A stretch of DNA of 64,000 nt from Candidatus Peregrinibacteria bacterium (GCA_018654255.1 JABILX010000009.1:123124-187123); one strand, 5' to 3'; positions 11,745 to 22,333 are shown, counted from the stretch's first letter. Translations and numbers: made by a program. The notes: a model not told the origin generated them from the sequence alone.

Positions 11745-12665
11745 ATGAAAATTTCTGAACTTCTCCTTGAAGGGAAGAGGGGACTTTCTGATGGAAAGGA
11801 GGACTCTTCGGATTCTTTGGGATTGGAGGAGCGTGTTCAAAACGCTGTTTGTTCTCTAGATGCGGAGGTTTTGTTGGCTCATGTTTTGGACTGTAGTCGT
11901 GAAAATTTGATCAGAGACTCTCAGGAAGAGGTTTCTGAGGATGATAGGCAGGTTTATTTGAAGTATGTTGAGCAAGTTGTTCAAGGTAAGCCAGTTGCTT
12001 ATCTCACTCATCAGAAAGAGTTTTATGGAATGGATTTTTATGTTGATGAAAGGGTTTTGATTCCTCGACCTGAAACAGAGATGATCGTTGATCATGTTTT
12101 GGATTGGCTTGTTGATAAGTCTCGGAAAGATGATGCTGATCTGTCTCGAGAAATTAGAATGCTTGATGTTGGGACTGGTAGCTTGAATATAACGGCTGCT
12201 ATTATTCGGCATTTTGGGCATGTATACTCTCATGCAGTCGATATTTCTGAGGAGGCTCTTGAGGTTGCGAGAATCAATAGTGAGTCTCATGGGCTTGAGA
12301 CGCATGCGGAGATTTATCAGAGTGATTTGCTTTCAAATGTTGATGAGACTGATTTTGATATTATTGTTACTAACTTGCCTTATATTGGGGAGAAGGTGAA
12401 TCGAAACGTATCTGCGGATGTTGAAAAGCACGAGCCTTCATCTGCTCTTTGGGGTGGTGATGATGGGCTTGAGTTGTATAAAAAAATGATACAAGAGATT
12501 TTGGACAAAAACATTGATTTCAACCTGTTTGTTGGAGAGTTTGGTTCGGGACAGGTGGATGCTATGAGCGCTATGTTGAGCAAGTTTTTTGAACAAGGTT
12601 ATAGATGGGAAATCAAAGCAGATTTGGCTGGGATTCCTAGGATGTTTATTGTTGAGAAGGTTTGA
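11745..12665 (+). CDS. prmC: Release factor glutamine N5-methyltransferase
   Basis: The 306-residue SAM-dependent enzyme methylates the Gln of the GGQ motif in release factors. The N-terminal helical domain is followed by FYGMDFYVDERVLIPRPETE, the hallmark of PrmC. The SAM-binding loop is LDVGTGSLNI and the catalytic motif reads TNLPYIG instead of the usual NPPYI. The Pro-to-Leu change is worth noting but leaves the Asn and the second Pro-Tyr. An internal acidic insert near residues 20-35 is unusual. The gene lies 18 bp before prfA, its substrate gene, which supports the call. It ends in TGA. Confidence 0.93.
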   Translation: MKISELLLEGKRGLSDGKEDSSDSLGLEERVQNAVCSLDAEVLLAHVLDCSRENLIRDSQEEVSEDDRQVYLKYVEQVVQGKPVAYLTHQKEFYGMDFYVDERVLIPRPETEMIVDHVLDWLVDKSRKDDADLSREIRMLDVGTGSLNITAAIIRHFGHVYSHAVDISEEALEVARINSESHGLETHAEIYQSDLLSNVDETDFDIIVTNLPYIGEKVNRNVSADVEKHEPSSALWGGDDGLELYKKMIQEILDKNIDFNLFVGEFGSGQVDAMSAMLSKFFEQGYRWEIKADLAGIPRMFIVEKV

Positions 12666-12683
12666 TGTATAATTGTAATTACT

Positions 12684-13736
12684 ATGTTAGAAAAATTAGA
12701 ACAATTAGAAGGTGAGTACAAGAATATTCAGGATCAGCTCGCAGATCCTGCTGTTATTAATGATAGAGAAAAATACACAGAGTTATCTAGAAGATACAAG
12801 ATGCTTGAGAAGGCTTCAGCTTTGGCTGAGGGCCTCCGAGAGGCTTATGCGGCTCGTGATGATGCTAATGAAGCAATGAAGGATCCTGAGATGAAAGAAT
12901 TGGCTGAGGAGCAACTCAAGGAAGCTGATGATAGGATTAAGGAATTGGAAGCTGAGGCAGAAGTTGAGCTTTTGCCAAAAGACCCAAATGATTCCAAGAA
13001 TATAATTATGGAAATCCGAGCTGGTGCTGGTGGTGATGAGGCTGGGATTTTTGCTGGTGAATTGATGCGTTCTTATCTGAGATACGCTGAGGAAAAGAAT
13101 TTCAAAGTTGAGTTGATCGACAAAAGTGAAGGGGAGCCTGGTGTGATAAAGGAGGTTGTTTATAAGGTTAGTGGAGATGGGGCTTATGGCGAATTCAAAT
13201 ATGAAAGTGGAGTTCATCGTGTTCAACGAATACCTGTTACTGAAAGTCAGGGACGTGTTCATACTTCTACGTGTAGTGTGGCGGTTTTGCCTGAAGCTGA
13301 AGAGGTTGATATAGATATCAAGGAAGAGGATTTGAAGGTTGATGCTTATAGAGCTAGTGGGTGCGGAGGACAGAGTGTTAATACTACTGATTCTGCTATA
13401 CGTATAACGCATTTACCGACTGGTTTGGTGGTTACGTGTCAGGATGAGAAGTCTCAGCTTAAAAACAGGAATAAAGCCATGTCTGTGTTGCGTTCACGAT
13501 TGTATGCTTTGGAAGAGGAGAGGCTTCGTGATGAGAGAGGCGAAGTTCGTGCAGGTCAAATTGGATCTGGCGATAGAAGCGAAAAGATTCGAACTTATAA
13601 TTTTCCACAGGATCGTGTGACAGATCACAGAATCCATCAAAACTATAGCAATCTTCCAGGAGTGATGGATGGTGATATTGGACAGATTATTATTGATTTG
13701 AGGGAAGCTGAGAGGGAAGAGTTGTTGAAGGGTTGA
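12684..13736 (+). CDS. prfA: Peptide chain release factor 1
   Basis: The 350-residue factor recognises UAA/UAG and triggers peptide release. The catalytic GGQ is at 228-230 ([13 protein letters not shown]) and the codon-reading PxT motif reads PVT (about 184-186) where RF1 normally has PAT. Length and domain order are typical. A perfect TATAAT (12668-12673) lies 10 bp before the ATG, so an additional promoter could give a nearly leaderless prfA transcript besides read-through from prmC. It ends in TGA, which RF1 does not read, so an RF2 must exist elsewhere. Confidence 0.95.
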   Translation: MLEKLEQLEGEYKNIQDQLADPAVINDREKYTELSRRYKMLEKASALAEGLREAYAARDDANEAMKDPEMKELAEEQLKEADDRIKELEAEAEVELLPKDPNDSKNIIMEIRAGAGGDEAGIFAGELMRSYLRYAEEKNFKVELIDKSEGEPGVIKEVVYKVSGDGAYGEFKYESGVHRVQRIPVTESQGRVHTSTCSVAVLPEAEEVDIDIKEEDLKVDAYRASGCGGQSVNTTDSAIRITHLPTGLVVTCQDEKSQLKNRNKAMSVLRSRLYALEEERLRDERGEVRAGQIGSGDRSEKIRTYNFPQDRVTDHRIHQNYSNLPGVMDGDIGQIIIDLREAEREELLKG

Positions 13737-13768
13737 GTTATTTTCCAGTTTGGAGTATAAAGATCTCC

Positions 13769-16294
13769 ATGTTTGAAGAAGATCACAAAGAGTTCTTGAC
13801 CGATCGTGTCTTTGACAGGGTTGGTACGATGGTTTTGGATGCTTCCGAGAGGGAGAATGCTGTTGATTTGTTGAATGAGTTGTTTCATGAGGTGGACTTG
13901 TCTGCTGACAGAGCTGAGAGTTTGTTAAATGTTTATGAATATTTGATTGGGCGTGATGTGGAGGAAAAGTTGATTTCCTTGGTTTTGGCTTTGTTAGATG
14001 GTGGATTTTCTATTATTGGAATTGTTGAAAAATCTAGAGGTGATGCTTTGTCTGTTTTGGAGAGAGACAGGATTGATTTGGAGGATGATCCAGATCAAGT
14101 TGAGTTGGTTGATGAAGAAATTTCTGATTTGCAGGAGGCATTGTTTTCACAATTGTTTGGAAAGCTCGGGATAAATGAGTCACATGAAACTGCTCCTTTT
14201 GAGGGAGCGTATGTGCGTCAGCGAGCTATAGATGGAAAGAAGATGTGGCCTTATTTGAAAGAGCGTTTAGCTCAGGCGTTTGGTTTGTCTCCTCAGGCAA
14301 TAGCTGCGGCGAAGGCTTGGAAGAAACCTTCTTTAAAAGAAAAGGGAGGTGGGACTTTGGAAAGTTTGATTGAGGAGTTGCGTGGGCGATTTGTAGAGGT
14401 TTGTGATGAGGAGGTCGAAGTTTCTGAACCGGAAGCTGCTGAAGAAGTTGTTGAAAGGCCAATGCTTGAACAGGTATATCAGTTTGTTGAAGATTCTGGT
14501 GATTGTGATTTTTTGGAAAGGTTGAAGCCAGATAGTTTTGAGTTGATTGAAGGGAAGATTGATTCAGACTTGAGGCAGTGGATATTTGGAATTGTACTTC
14601 TGACTCCTGAAGAAAAGCGGGCTGATGTTAGAAAATTAATAGCTCAATTTTTGGGTTGTAAGGTGGGGAAAGTTGCTCCGGTGACTGCTTATCTGACTGG
14701 AGGATGTAGGGAGAGAGCTTCAGCTGAGGTGTTGACGCAAATTGGGGTTGTGGAGGATTATATTGCTAGGAAAGGACAGGTAGAAGTGAATGGTGTTTGG
14801 GAAGGAGATCCTGATTATGATAATGAAGCGAAAGAAAGGGGATGGAGACAGCCAATGAAAAGAATGATGGAGAAGGCTTGGGGGAAAGAGCAACCTTTGA
14901 AGGGGAAGAAAATGTTAATACTTGATACGCCTCGTTTGCTTGAGTGGAGGATGTTGAAGGAAATGGGTGGTGAGGAGAAAAATTTGACTATTGTCGAACA
15001 GGATCCTGAAAAAGCTAAGGAATTAAAGCGGTTATTGCCAGAAGCGACAATTGTTGATATGAGTTTGCAAGATTGGCTTGCTTCTATTTTTGGAAAAAGA
15101 GTTGTAGGTATGGAGGATGAGCTTCTAAAAAGAAAGTTCCCTGTTGGTGAGAGGTCTATAACTTTTAAAGAAATGTTGACTTCTTCGCTCAACGTGAGTG
15201 TGGATTTTCATCCTCAACTTTTGGAATGGATGAGGTATGATCCAAGATTTGCTAATTATGGTAGTGATTTTTGGTCTTTTTTGGAGAATCCTAGGTTTTT
15301 CATGAGAGAAGCTATAGATATTCCACGTGTTGAGGAAGATAGGTTTGACTTTGTTTCCTTAGATACAACTAGCAAATTCCCTACTTTAAGAAGAATTTTG
15401 GAGGCTTTGCTTAATCTTGAACTTCTTGGTGAAGATGGAGTTATATGCACTAATTGTGTTGGTCAGCGTGAAGTTGATGAAGATAAAGATGAATTAAGGC
15501 ATTCCATACAAATTCAGCAAGCGATGGATTTGCAGGGTGTAGATTGGTTGCAATTTGCAGAGGGTGATATTAGTGATTTAAGAACCGGTGTTTCTCTGTA
15601 CCTTTTGAAAATGGTGGGGATGGCTGCTGATCAGTATGGTCATCGTAGTTTATGTAATAGATCTTTGCCTCTTTTCAAGGCTGTTTCTCGTAGTGAATTT
15701 TTATCTTCGCAACAAGCTATTGGTACGTCGATAGAACAGTTGATTGGTGGGTTTGGCAAATTTGGGGCAGACGGCTTGCTGGAAAAAGGTTCTGAAAAAG
15801 ATCTTATTTATGATCTACAGAGAGGTGTTATTAGAGGTTCTTTGGATAGAGCTTTTAGATTAATGGCTAGGAAATTTTTTAGAGCTCCTTTTCGAAGGTT
15901 AGGTCCTAAACATAAAAAGACTATAGGTACATTAGCTTGTATTGATCCTTGTGATCCTTCTTCGGCTTTGGCTGGTATTGATGCTGCTTGTTCATCTCTT
16001 GCTGATGCATTTATCGACGATGTGGCTAGAAAGCGATTTGTTCTTGGTCATGAAACTTGTACTTACAGAGGTGGAAAGACAAATATGTTGTCAGATTTTT
16101 TCTATGCTCCAACTTCGACTTCTCTTTCTATTTTGCCTGAATCTGTTCGTCGAAAGATGATGGATTCTCTTCTGAAAGGAAAACCTTTAGATGGTGTTAA
16201 GGGTAGATTCTTGTTGAATGCGGTTTTGAAAAATAGTAAAAATGCTGGTATTCATCTTTCTCATAAATACAACTTGGATAGATCTGAAGGGTAA
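13769..16294 (+). CDS. Large protein of unknown function with a Rossmann-like segment
   Basis: Taking ATG at 13769, 32 bp after prfA, the product has 841 residues, soluble, with no signal peptide. I do not recognise the whole protein. One segment (about residues 380-450) looks like a nucleotide- or SAM-binding Rossmann fold: KKMLILDTPRLLEWRMLKEM, then LTIVEQDPEKAKELKRLLP with an acidic residue at the end of strand 2, as in methyltransferases. The flanking regions are helical and acidic. An in-frame TTG at 13733 overlaps prfA and would add 12 residues, which is less likely. It may be cotranscribed with prfA. Confidence 0.6.
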   Translation: MFEEDHKEFLTDRVFDRVGTMVLDASERENAVDLLNELFHEVDLSADRAESLLNVYEYLIGRDVEEKLISLVLALLDGGFSIIGIVEKSRGDALSVLERDRIDLEDDPDQVELVDEEISDLQEALFSQLFGKLGINESHETAPFEGAYVRQRAIDGKKMWPYLKERLAQAFGLSPQAIAAAKAWKKPSLKEKGGGTLESLIEELRGRFVEVCDEEVEVSEPEAAEEVVERPMLEQVYQFVEDSGDCDFLERLKPDSFELIEGKIDSDLRQWIFGIVLLTPEEKRADVRKLIAQFLGCKVGKVAPVTAYLTGGCRERASAEVLTQIGVVEDYIARKGQVEVNGVWEGDPDYDNEAKERGWRQPMKRMMEKAWGKEQPLKGKKMLILDTPRLLEWRMLKEMGGEEKNLTIVEQDPEKAKELKRLLPEATIVDMSLQDWLASIFGKRVVGMEDELLKRKFPVGERSITFKEMLTSSLNVSVDFHPQLLEWMRYDPRFANYGSDFWSFLENPRFFMREAIDIPRVEEDRFDFVSLDTTSKFPTLRRILEALLNLELLGEDGVICTNCVGQREVDEDKDELRHSIQIQQAMDLQGVDWLQFAEGDISDLRTGVSLYLLKMVGMAADQYGHRSLCNRSLPLFKAVSRSEFLSSQQAIGTSIEQLIGGFGKFGADGLLEKGSEKDLIYDLQRGVIRGSLDRAFRLMARKFFRAPFRRLGPKHKKTIGTLACIDPCDPSSALAGIDAACSSLADAFIDDVARKRFVLGHETCTYRGGKTNMLSDFFYAPTSTSLSILPESVRRKMMDSLLKGKPLDGVKGRFLLNAVLKNSKNAGIHLSHKYNLDRSEG

Positions 16295-16308
16295 TTGATT
16301 TTGAGGTG

Positions 16309-17790
16309 TTACTCGATGAAATGACACCCCAGACTCTTTCTTCGTTTCTTTGCTGCCTTCAAGATTAGCAGTCCTGTTTCTACGATGTTTTTTGTTTCGT
16401 AGAGGTCACGGGAGATGTTTGTGCGGTTTAATTTGGTGAGTTCTTTGCGGAGGTTTTGCATTTCTGTGATGCCTTGGTGGAGGCTGTCTTGTGTTCGGAC
16501 GATTCCGCAGTGTTTCCACATTATGTTTTGGGCTTGTTTACGGATTTGTGCTGCTGATTTTTTTAGTTCAGGGGATGTATTGAGTTTTTCGTGAAGAAAG
16601 GTAAATGCGTGTGTTTTGCGCAAAGGTTTTATGTTTTCCAAGATCTGATTGCTGAAGACAACTGCTTCGAGTAGGGAATTGGATGCGAGGCGGTTTGCGC
16701 CGTGGACTCCGGTATATGTGACTTCGCCGAATGCGTATAGGTTTTTGAGGTTTGTGCGTCCTTTGAGGTCTGTGCGGACGCCTCCACAGGTGTAGTGGGC
16801 GACTGGAGTTACGGGGACTTGGTCTTTTGTTAGATCGAACTTGTGCTTGCGAAGAGCTTTGTAGATTGAAGGGAAGCGTTTGCGGATGAATTGAGCTGAT
16901 CGGTGGCTGATCGAGAGGAAGACTGGACCTTCCTTGAGTTCTTCGTAAAGGGCTTTTGCAACTTTGTTTCGGGTTTCGAGTTCTTTTGTAAAACGTTTTC
17001 CTTTGGAGTTGTAGAGGCGAGCTCCTTCTCCGCGGAGTGCTTCTGATAAGAGAAGGCGACGTGGAGTTGGTTTTGCGAGTGCGGTTGGGTGGAATTGGAT
17101 GAATTCGAGATCTTTGAGTTTTGCGCCTGCGCGTGCTGCCATTGCGACTCCGTCTCCCGTTGCGATTGATGGGTTCGTTGTATATTTGAAGACTTGTCCG
17201 GCCCCTCCTGTGGCCAAAATTGTCGCGTCGGCGAAGACGTTGTCTATGCGATTTTTGCGAGTGATTATTTTGGCTCCGTATATTTTGTTTCCACGTTTTA
17301 TTAGATCTACTGCGAATGTGTTTTCTAGGACTTCGATGTTTGGATGTTCCTTGATTCGTTTTACCAAGATTTGCTCGATTTCAAGACCTGTGTGATCTCC
17401 TACGAATGCGATGCGTCTGTTTCCGTGTCCGCCTTCGCGGGTGAGGCTGAGGGGGCTTTTTAGGTTTTTTTTGCCAGATGAGTCTTGTTCTTTTTCGAAT
17501 TCTACTCCGAGTGCGACTAAACGGGTGATTGCTTCAGGTCCTTTTTCGACCATGAAGCGGACTGCTTTTTTGTTGTTGTGATAGTCTCCAGCTTCGAGGG
17601 TGTCTTTGATGTGTTTTTCAGGATTGTCGTTCTTGCTCAAAACAGCTGCGATTCCTCCTTGGGCGTAGTTTGTGTTGGTCTCTGCGATCTTTTTTTTTGT
17701 GATAACAGTAACGTGCCCTTTGTTTGCTGCATGAAGGGCAAAATTAAGTCCTGAAATCCCCGAGCCTATGACTAAAAAGTTTGTTTGCAT
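16309..17790 (-). CDS. nadB: L-aspartate oxidase
   Basis: The 493-residue flavoenzyme oxidises L-aspartate to iminoaspartate, the first step of de novo NAD synthesis. Seen features are the FAD-binding GSGISGLNFALHAA (8-21), NYAQGGIAAV, the substrate-binding region SLTREGGHGNRRIAF, QFHPTAL, and the capping-domain CGGVRTD and GVHGANRLASNSLLEA. These fit NadB or the closely related fumarate reductase/succinate dehydrogenase flavoproteins; the size and single-subunit context favour NadB. NadA and NadC are not in the window. De novo NAD synthesis is often missing in CPR genomes. Confidence 0.87.
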   Translation of the reverse strand: MQTNFLVIGSGISGLNFALHAANKGHVTVITKKKIAETNTNYAQGGIAAVLSKNDNPEKHIKDTLEAGDYHNNKKAVRFMVEKGPEAITRLVALGVEFEKEQDSSGKKNLKSPLSLTREGGHGNRRIAFVGDHTGLEIEQILVKRIKEHPNIEVLENTFAVDLIKRGNKIYGAKIITRKNRIDNVFADATILATGGAGQVFKYTTNPSIATGDGVAMAARAGAKLKDLEFIQFHPTALAKPTPRRLLLSEALRGEGARLYNSKGKRFTKELETRNKVAKALYEELKEGPVFLSISHRSAQFIRKRFPSIYKALRKHKFDLTKDQVPVTPVAHYTCGGVRTDLKGRTNLKNLYAFGEVTYTGVHGANRLASNSLLEAVVFSNQILENIKPLRKTHAFTFLHEKLNTSPELKKSAAQIRKQAQNIMWKHCGIVRTQDSLHQGITEMQNLRKELTKLNRTNISRDLYETKNIVETGLLILKAAKKRRKSLGCHFIE

Positions 17791-17847
17791 AGCAGGGGGA
17801 GTTTAGAACTGGAGGGGAGAAAATGCAAATTTAAAAGCTTTTTATAT

Positions 17848-20800
17848 TTATCTTTTGAGTAGGTCTATTAGGTCTGTTGTATCTTCGTCGTTGTTTAATG
17901 TTGTAATATCGGGATCTTTTAAAAGCCAAGCGTCGATTGTTCCTATTTTTTCTTTTTCGCTAAAACTGCTAGACGTTGGTGTCGCTGGTGCACTGGCTGA
18001 ATAGATAATGTCGAATTTTATGTATGGATTCTTGGTTTTTGATAAGACAATTCTCATATTTTCTATATCTACTGAAACTGTTAAGTTTAGTCCTTCAAAA
18101 TAACTTTTGAGTTCATCTTTCTTTTTTTGTATATGCTTTTTTATTTTGTCCTCAGTTTTTCCAATTTTTGTATTGGCTTTTTCTATGACTAAATTTTTGA
18201 TTTTTTCATCTAAAGTTGTGCCACTAATTTTTTTCCTGTTGCAGAATATTTTTGGATTACCTTCTTCTTTGTATGGAATGTTACTCATGTCTATTTTTTG
18301 TGTGATTTTCCCTATTATTTCGCTATTGCCTTTCATGTAAATATTACCTTTGAATGTACTGCTATCCACATCTATTCCAGATGTCTTTGTGTCTAAGTAC
18401 AGAGATTTATTGAATTTTTTGAGACTTTTGTTTGTTTTTTTGTTAAGTTCTTTGGTTAACCTGGTTCTCTCTTTTGCTTTTTGTGCTTCTTCTTTTGCTT
18501 TTGCTGCTTCTTCTTCTGCTTTTGCTGCTTCTTCTTTTTCCTTTTGTGCTACAAATCTCTCAATATAATCTATGTCAATTTCTTTTGTTTTTCCTTTGGC
18601 CTCTGTAATAGTCATCTTTATCTCTTTGTTCCCTAGGTTTCCCGATATATCAGCAATTTTTTCTTTGTCTCCATAACGGAGTTCTGCTTTGAAAGTGCGG
18701 TCAATTTTATCTTTTGTAATTCCGTTTTTTATAGGCATTACTGTTAGATTTCCGTAGCTTCTAAATCTGAAAGTTTCGTCTTTTATTCGTTTTTTGTACT
18801 CTCCTTCTTTATCTATTTTCTCTTCTATTAATCTGAAATATTCTATTACTTTTTTTTCAAACGAGTCTTCTTTTATTGAGTTTAGGTTCACTTTTTGATT
18901 ACCTGGTGGCGGTGTGGCTATGTCGAATTTTTCTTCGTCTAGATATCCTCTGATTCGGTATCCACCACTTCCTTTTATGTTTGCGATATATTTTTTAGAA
19001 TTTCTTATTGGGTATCCTTTTTTCCATTCAACGCTGTATTTTCGGTTTATTCCACTAAATAGCGTATTGAGTGCTGCGAGTTTTGTTGTTTCTAATGTCT
19101 CAAATTTTTCTGCTTTTTTGGCTTCTTCTTCTGCGGTGATTTCTTTTGGGGATTTGTATCTGTTGACGTAATCAAATAGTTCTATATATGTGTATTTTTT
19201 TCCGTTTGGATCAATTATATTTTCAAATTTGGGTTCTATATATTGGTTTAACATTTTGAAATCTTCAATAAGTGTTATTAATTTGTTTGAAAAATCGACG
19301 AACTCTTTTTCTGTTAAATTAGTGTTTTTTAGATTTAGGCTCATTAATGTTTCTGGATTTATAACTTTGAATAATGTATCGAGGCCTTTTGCGTCAATTT
19401 TTGTATTTTCTAAATTAATGTTGTTTAATTTTCCGAAGTATCTCAAATATGGAAGTGCTGCATTATTAATTTCTGTATTGGAAAGGTTCAGATCTGTTAG
19501 TGTGAGATTTTGATCAGTTTGATCAACGTAATTAGCGCCCAACTCTGAATAAAAATCTACTGGAATCAATCCTTGCATTCCTTTGTATGTGAGGCCTTTG
19601 TTTCCGGATAGGTCGAGGGTCGTGAGTTTGTCTAGGTTTTTGATGTATTGGATCGATTCGTCTGTGATGCGTGAACCTGTTATTCTTAGAGTTGTGAGTT
19701 GTGAAAGTTTTGTGTTTTTTGTCTCAGCGTCTTCCAACATTAGTCTGATGTCTAGATCAGAAACTGTTGGTAGATCGATTAGCTCTAGTTGTGTAAGTGA
19801 AGTTGAGGAACCGACTGCTTCGAGATCTGAGGCTACGATTACTGATCTGTTGATTTCGAGTCTAGTTAGATTTGGGAATTTTGCGATCTCAGCTAGCGCT
19901 CCTCTTTCTGTTAGTTTGACGTGGTCTAGAGTTATTTCTGTGATATTTGGGACTTTTTCTCTTAATTTGAAAAGTCCTTGTTTTGTTAATTTTTGGTTAC
20001 TTTTGAATTTTAGTTTTGTTGTGGTGTCTTCATTGAGCAATAAGGCGTCTATTCCTTCGTCTGTGATTTGTGTGTCGAGGAAGGTTACTGGGGCGTCTTT
20101 TTTTGTTAAATCGGCGAGTTCAAGTGCGTGTTTGTAATTGTCGCTTTGGACAAATATGCGATCTACTTTTGCTAAAGTTGTAGTAGTAGTAAGTCTTAGA
20201 TATCGGTCAATTGTTTCTTTTGAACAGGTTTTGTCGAATTCGATTGCTTCCATTTGTCCCCATGGATTTCTGTCTTCTTCATAACCTGTTTTTTTGGGTT
20301 TTGTTGAGGATAGATCTGGTTTTGACATCCATCCTTTATCGATAGCATCGATCTCATCATTTAATCTTTCTTTGAATTTTGAAAGATCTTTTGATTCGAA
20401 TATTTTCATTGTTTTTGGGCCTTTTCCTTTTTGTATCATTGCGACCAAGACATATGATTCTTGGTTGTTCATTGGTATCGAAATGAATAAGTTTTCGTAA
20501 GTACCCGTACCTTGATAGTCAAAATCTTGATCAAGTGAAGTGAACTTCTTTGGAGAATACTTTGTCGCTGTGAATTTTGCTTCTATTTCTTTTTTAATAG
20601 GTTCAGTTGCAGAGATTGCTGGATCAATGGTTGTAATAGTTGTTTTGTATTTGAATTCTCCTGTTGGATCGTCTGTTGTGCCTTCAAGTTTTTTTCTTCG
20701 TTCTATTAATGATGCTGTGTGTTCTTCTAAAGTAGCTTCGTATTCTTTTTTAGCAGCCTCGTATTCTTTTAAAGCAGCCTCGTATTCTGGTGTTGTTGGT

Positions 20801-21903
20801 GTTGGTTTCGTTGGTTCTTTTGGGACTGCGAGATCTACTTCTGGGGTGTATTTGACCCTTATTTCTGTTGTATCTGATCCATCTGGTTTTCTTGAAACGA
20901 TTGTTATGTGTTTTGATTTCTCTAAGTCTTCTTCTGTCCTTTCTTCTGATTCTGGATCTTCTCCTGCAAACAAACCTCCTGCAACTTCGTCATCAATTGA
21001 ATCAGCTGATTCTAGACTGACGACAGATCCGTGCCAGAGAGTTAGGTAAGATCCTTCAGGTGTTAAATATCCTCCTTTGAGTCCGTTTTTTCTTTCGTGC
21101 TCTTCGTCTAGGATCCCTGTTTGAATGCCGTTTTTGCCCCATATTGTTAGGGCTTCTGTTCTTTGGCTGAACAGATCGGCAAGACCTATATTCTTTGCTA
21201 TGAAATCTGATTTGAGAGCCGATTCTTTTGTAGCTTTTTCGAATTCCTTACTGATGTTTGAGAAATCGATCAAGTATTTTCCGCTTCCAAGTGGGCGGAG
21301 GACTAATTGTCTTAATTCTTTTTGATTTGTTTCTAAAAATTTCTGGAATTTTTCTGCATCAGCTATCTTTCCTTTTTCATTTTTGTGTTCGTGTATTTCT
21401 GATATCCAATTGCCCTTGCTTATGAGGTCTTCAATTACTTCTTCTTCGAATGTAGATTCCAACTTTGTGATTTTCACCCCATCTTCGTCTTCTTTTTCAA
21501 CCTCAGCGAGTCCTTCTTCGTACCATCCTGTCGTGTCTTTCCAGAAGTCTTCTGGATTCATTTTTTCTACAGTCTTATATTTTAGATCTACACCTGTTAT
21601 ATGCTCTAGATCTTTTATGTATTGATCAGCTAATTTTCCGAAATTTCCAACATCTTTTTTTGATTTTTGTTTGTAGCCTCTTTCTAATCTTTTTAGGGTA
21701 ATGTTGACAACTTTCATCTCTTCTTTTTGTTTGTCTTCGTTACCTGGGTATGCTTTTTTGACGTCGTCTTTAATGTCTTTCAAGGCTGCTTTTCGACCTT
21801 CAATAAGAGTGTAATGAAGTTCTTTCACATCATCGATTTGAAAATCACTTTTTGTGGTTTCCAATTTGGCTGCGGCTACTTTTATTGAATCGAAATCAGG
21901 CAT
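17848..21903 (-). CDS. Giant leucine-rich-repeat protein, unknown function
   Basis: A 1351-residue protein without a signal peptide or membrane segment. Residues 1-110 are a charged helical region. A compact module near 237-298 (IGLADL through GSVVSL) is homologous to a module in the 1679-residue protein at 46727-51766. A Pro/Glu repeat region (about 360-395, EYEAALKEYEAAKKEYEA) follows. Leucine-rich repeats cover about 630-880 (LTTLRITGSRITDESIQYI; LTTLDLSGN). A coiled coil of KAEEEAAKAKEEAQKAKE type lies near 1125-1145. LRRs suggest a protein-binding scaffold. It overlaps its upstream partner gene by one base and so is translationally coupled to it. Confidence 0.75.
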   Translation of the reverse strand: MPDFDSIKVAAAKLETTKSDFQIDDVKELHYTLIEGRKAALKDIKDDVKKAYPGNEDKQKEEMKVVNITLKRLERGYKQKSKKDVGNFGKLADQYIKDLEHITGVDLKYKTVEKMNPEDFWKDTTGWYEEGLAEVEKEDEDGVKITKLESTFEEEVIEDLISKGNWISEIHEHKNEKGKIADAEKFQKFLETNQKELRQLVLRPLGSGKYLIDFSNISKEFEKATKESALKSDFIAKNIGLADLFSQRTEALTIWGKNGIQTGILDEEHERKNGLKGGYLTPEGSYLTLWHGSVVSLESADSIDDEVAGGLFAGEDPESEERTEEDLEKSKHITIVSRKPDGSDTTEIRVKYTPEVDLAVPKEPTKPTPTTPEYEAALKEYEAAKKEYEATLEEHTASLIERRKKLEGTTDDPTGEFKYKTTITTIDPAISATEPIKKEIEAKFTATKYSPKKFTSLDQDFDYQGTGTYENLFISIPMNNQESYVLVAMIQKGKGPKTMKIFESKDLSKFKERLNDEIDAIDKGWMSKPDLSSTKPKKTGYEEDRNPWGQMEAIEFDKTCSKETIDRYLRLTTTTTLAKVDRIFVQSDNYKHALELADLTKKDAPVTFLDTQITDEGIDALLLNEDTTTKLKFKSNQKLTKQGLFKLREKVPNITEITLDHVKLTERGALAEIAKFPNLTRLEINRSVIVASDLEAVGSSTSLTQLELIDLPTVSDLDIRLMLEDAETKNTKLSQLTTLRITGSRITDESIQYIKNLDKLTTLDLSGNKGLTYKGMQGLIPVDFYSELGANYVDQTDQNLTLTDLNLSNTEINNAALPYLRYFGKLNNINLENTKIDAKGLDTLFKVINPETLMSLNLKNTNLTEKEFVDFSNKLITLIEDFKMLNQYIEPKFENIIDPNGKKYTYIELFDYVNRYKSPKEITAEEEAKKAEKFETLETTKLAALNTLFSGINRKYSVEWKKGYPIRNSKKYIANIKGSGGYRIRGYLDEEKFDIATPPPGNQKVNLNSIKEDSFEKKVIEYFRLIEEKIDKEGEYKKRIKDETFRFRSYGNLTVMPIKNGITKDKIDRTFKAELRYGDKEKIADISGNLGNKEIKMTITEAKGKTKEIDIDYIERFVAQKEKEEAAKAEEEAAKAKEEAQKAKERTRLTKELNKKTNKSLKKFNKSLYLDTKTSGIDVDSSTFKGNIYMKGNSEIIGKITQKIDMSNIPYKEEGNPKIFCNRKKISGTTLDEKIKNLVIEKANTKIGKTEDKIKKHIQKKKDELKSYFEGLNLTVSVDIENMRIVLSKTKNPYIKFDIIYSASAPATPTSSSFSEKEKIGTIDAWLLKDPDITTLNNDEDTTDLIDLLKR

Positions 21904-22235
21904 TATTTTTGTTTTTTGATTTTTGATTTTAGGTCTGCCATAAGGTTTGCAGAGCTAGAAATAGTTTTTCCTTTTTTCTGATATTTCTTCTTTGTTTTTG
22001 TTCTGAACTCATCCATGTTTTCGAGGAAAATTTGTGAATTTTTTACTTCTGTTTGTGCGAGATCGGCGAAAGCTTGTTCGGCTTTTCTTACCGTATCTAG
22101 AGCTTTTCTCTTTTTGTCTTCAGGTAGGCTAATAATTCTTTCCACGAAAGCGTCTATCTGATCCTGTGGAACTTTCATTCGGAGAAAGACAGATTTTTTG
22201 AGTTCTTCTGCTAATGATTTTATATTTGCATTCAT
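21903..22235 (-). CDS. Small helical protein, first gene of the giant LRR operon
   Basis: A 110-residue basic, helix-rich protein with no recognised domain (begins MNANIKSLAEELKKSVFLRM; ends in a Lys-rich tail). Its stop overlaps the start of the 1351-residue gene. The ATG lies only six bases after a TATAAT, so the mRNA is predicted to be leaderless. It could be a chaperone or regulator of the giant partner, but the sequence alone does not show this. Confidence 0.68.
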   Translation of the reverse strand: MNANIKSLAEELKKSVFLRMKVPQDQIDAFVERIISLPEDKKRKALDTVRKAEQAFADLAQTEVKNSQIFLENMDEFRTKTKKKYQKKGKTISSSANLMADLKSKIKKQK

Positions 22236-22241
22236 CGTGTA

Positions 22242-22270
22242 ATTATACCAAAAAATAGGTCTTTTATCAA
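22242..22270 (-). promoter_or_regulatory. Promoter of the giant LRR operon (shared motif)
   Basis: On the minus strand: TTGATA (22270-22265), 17-bp spacer, TATAAT (22247-22242). The block CCTATTTTTTGGTATAAT recurs with one change at the promoter of the 1679-residue gene (51778-51806). Confidence 0.72.
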
Positions 22271-22333
22271 TGCTTTGGGTTGCAAATCTGAGGTTTGAGG
22301 GGTAGGATTTTGCCGAAATTTACCATCTTGGAA

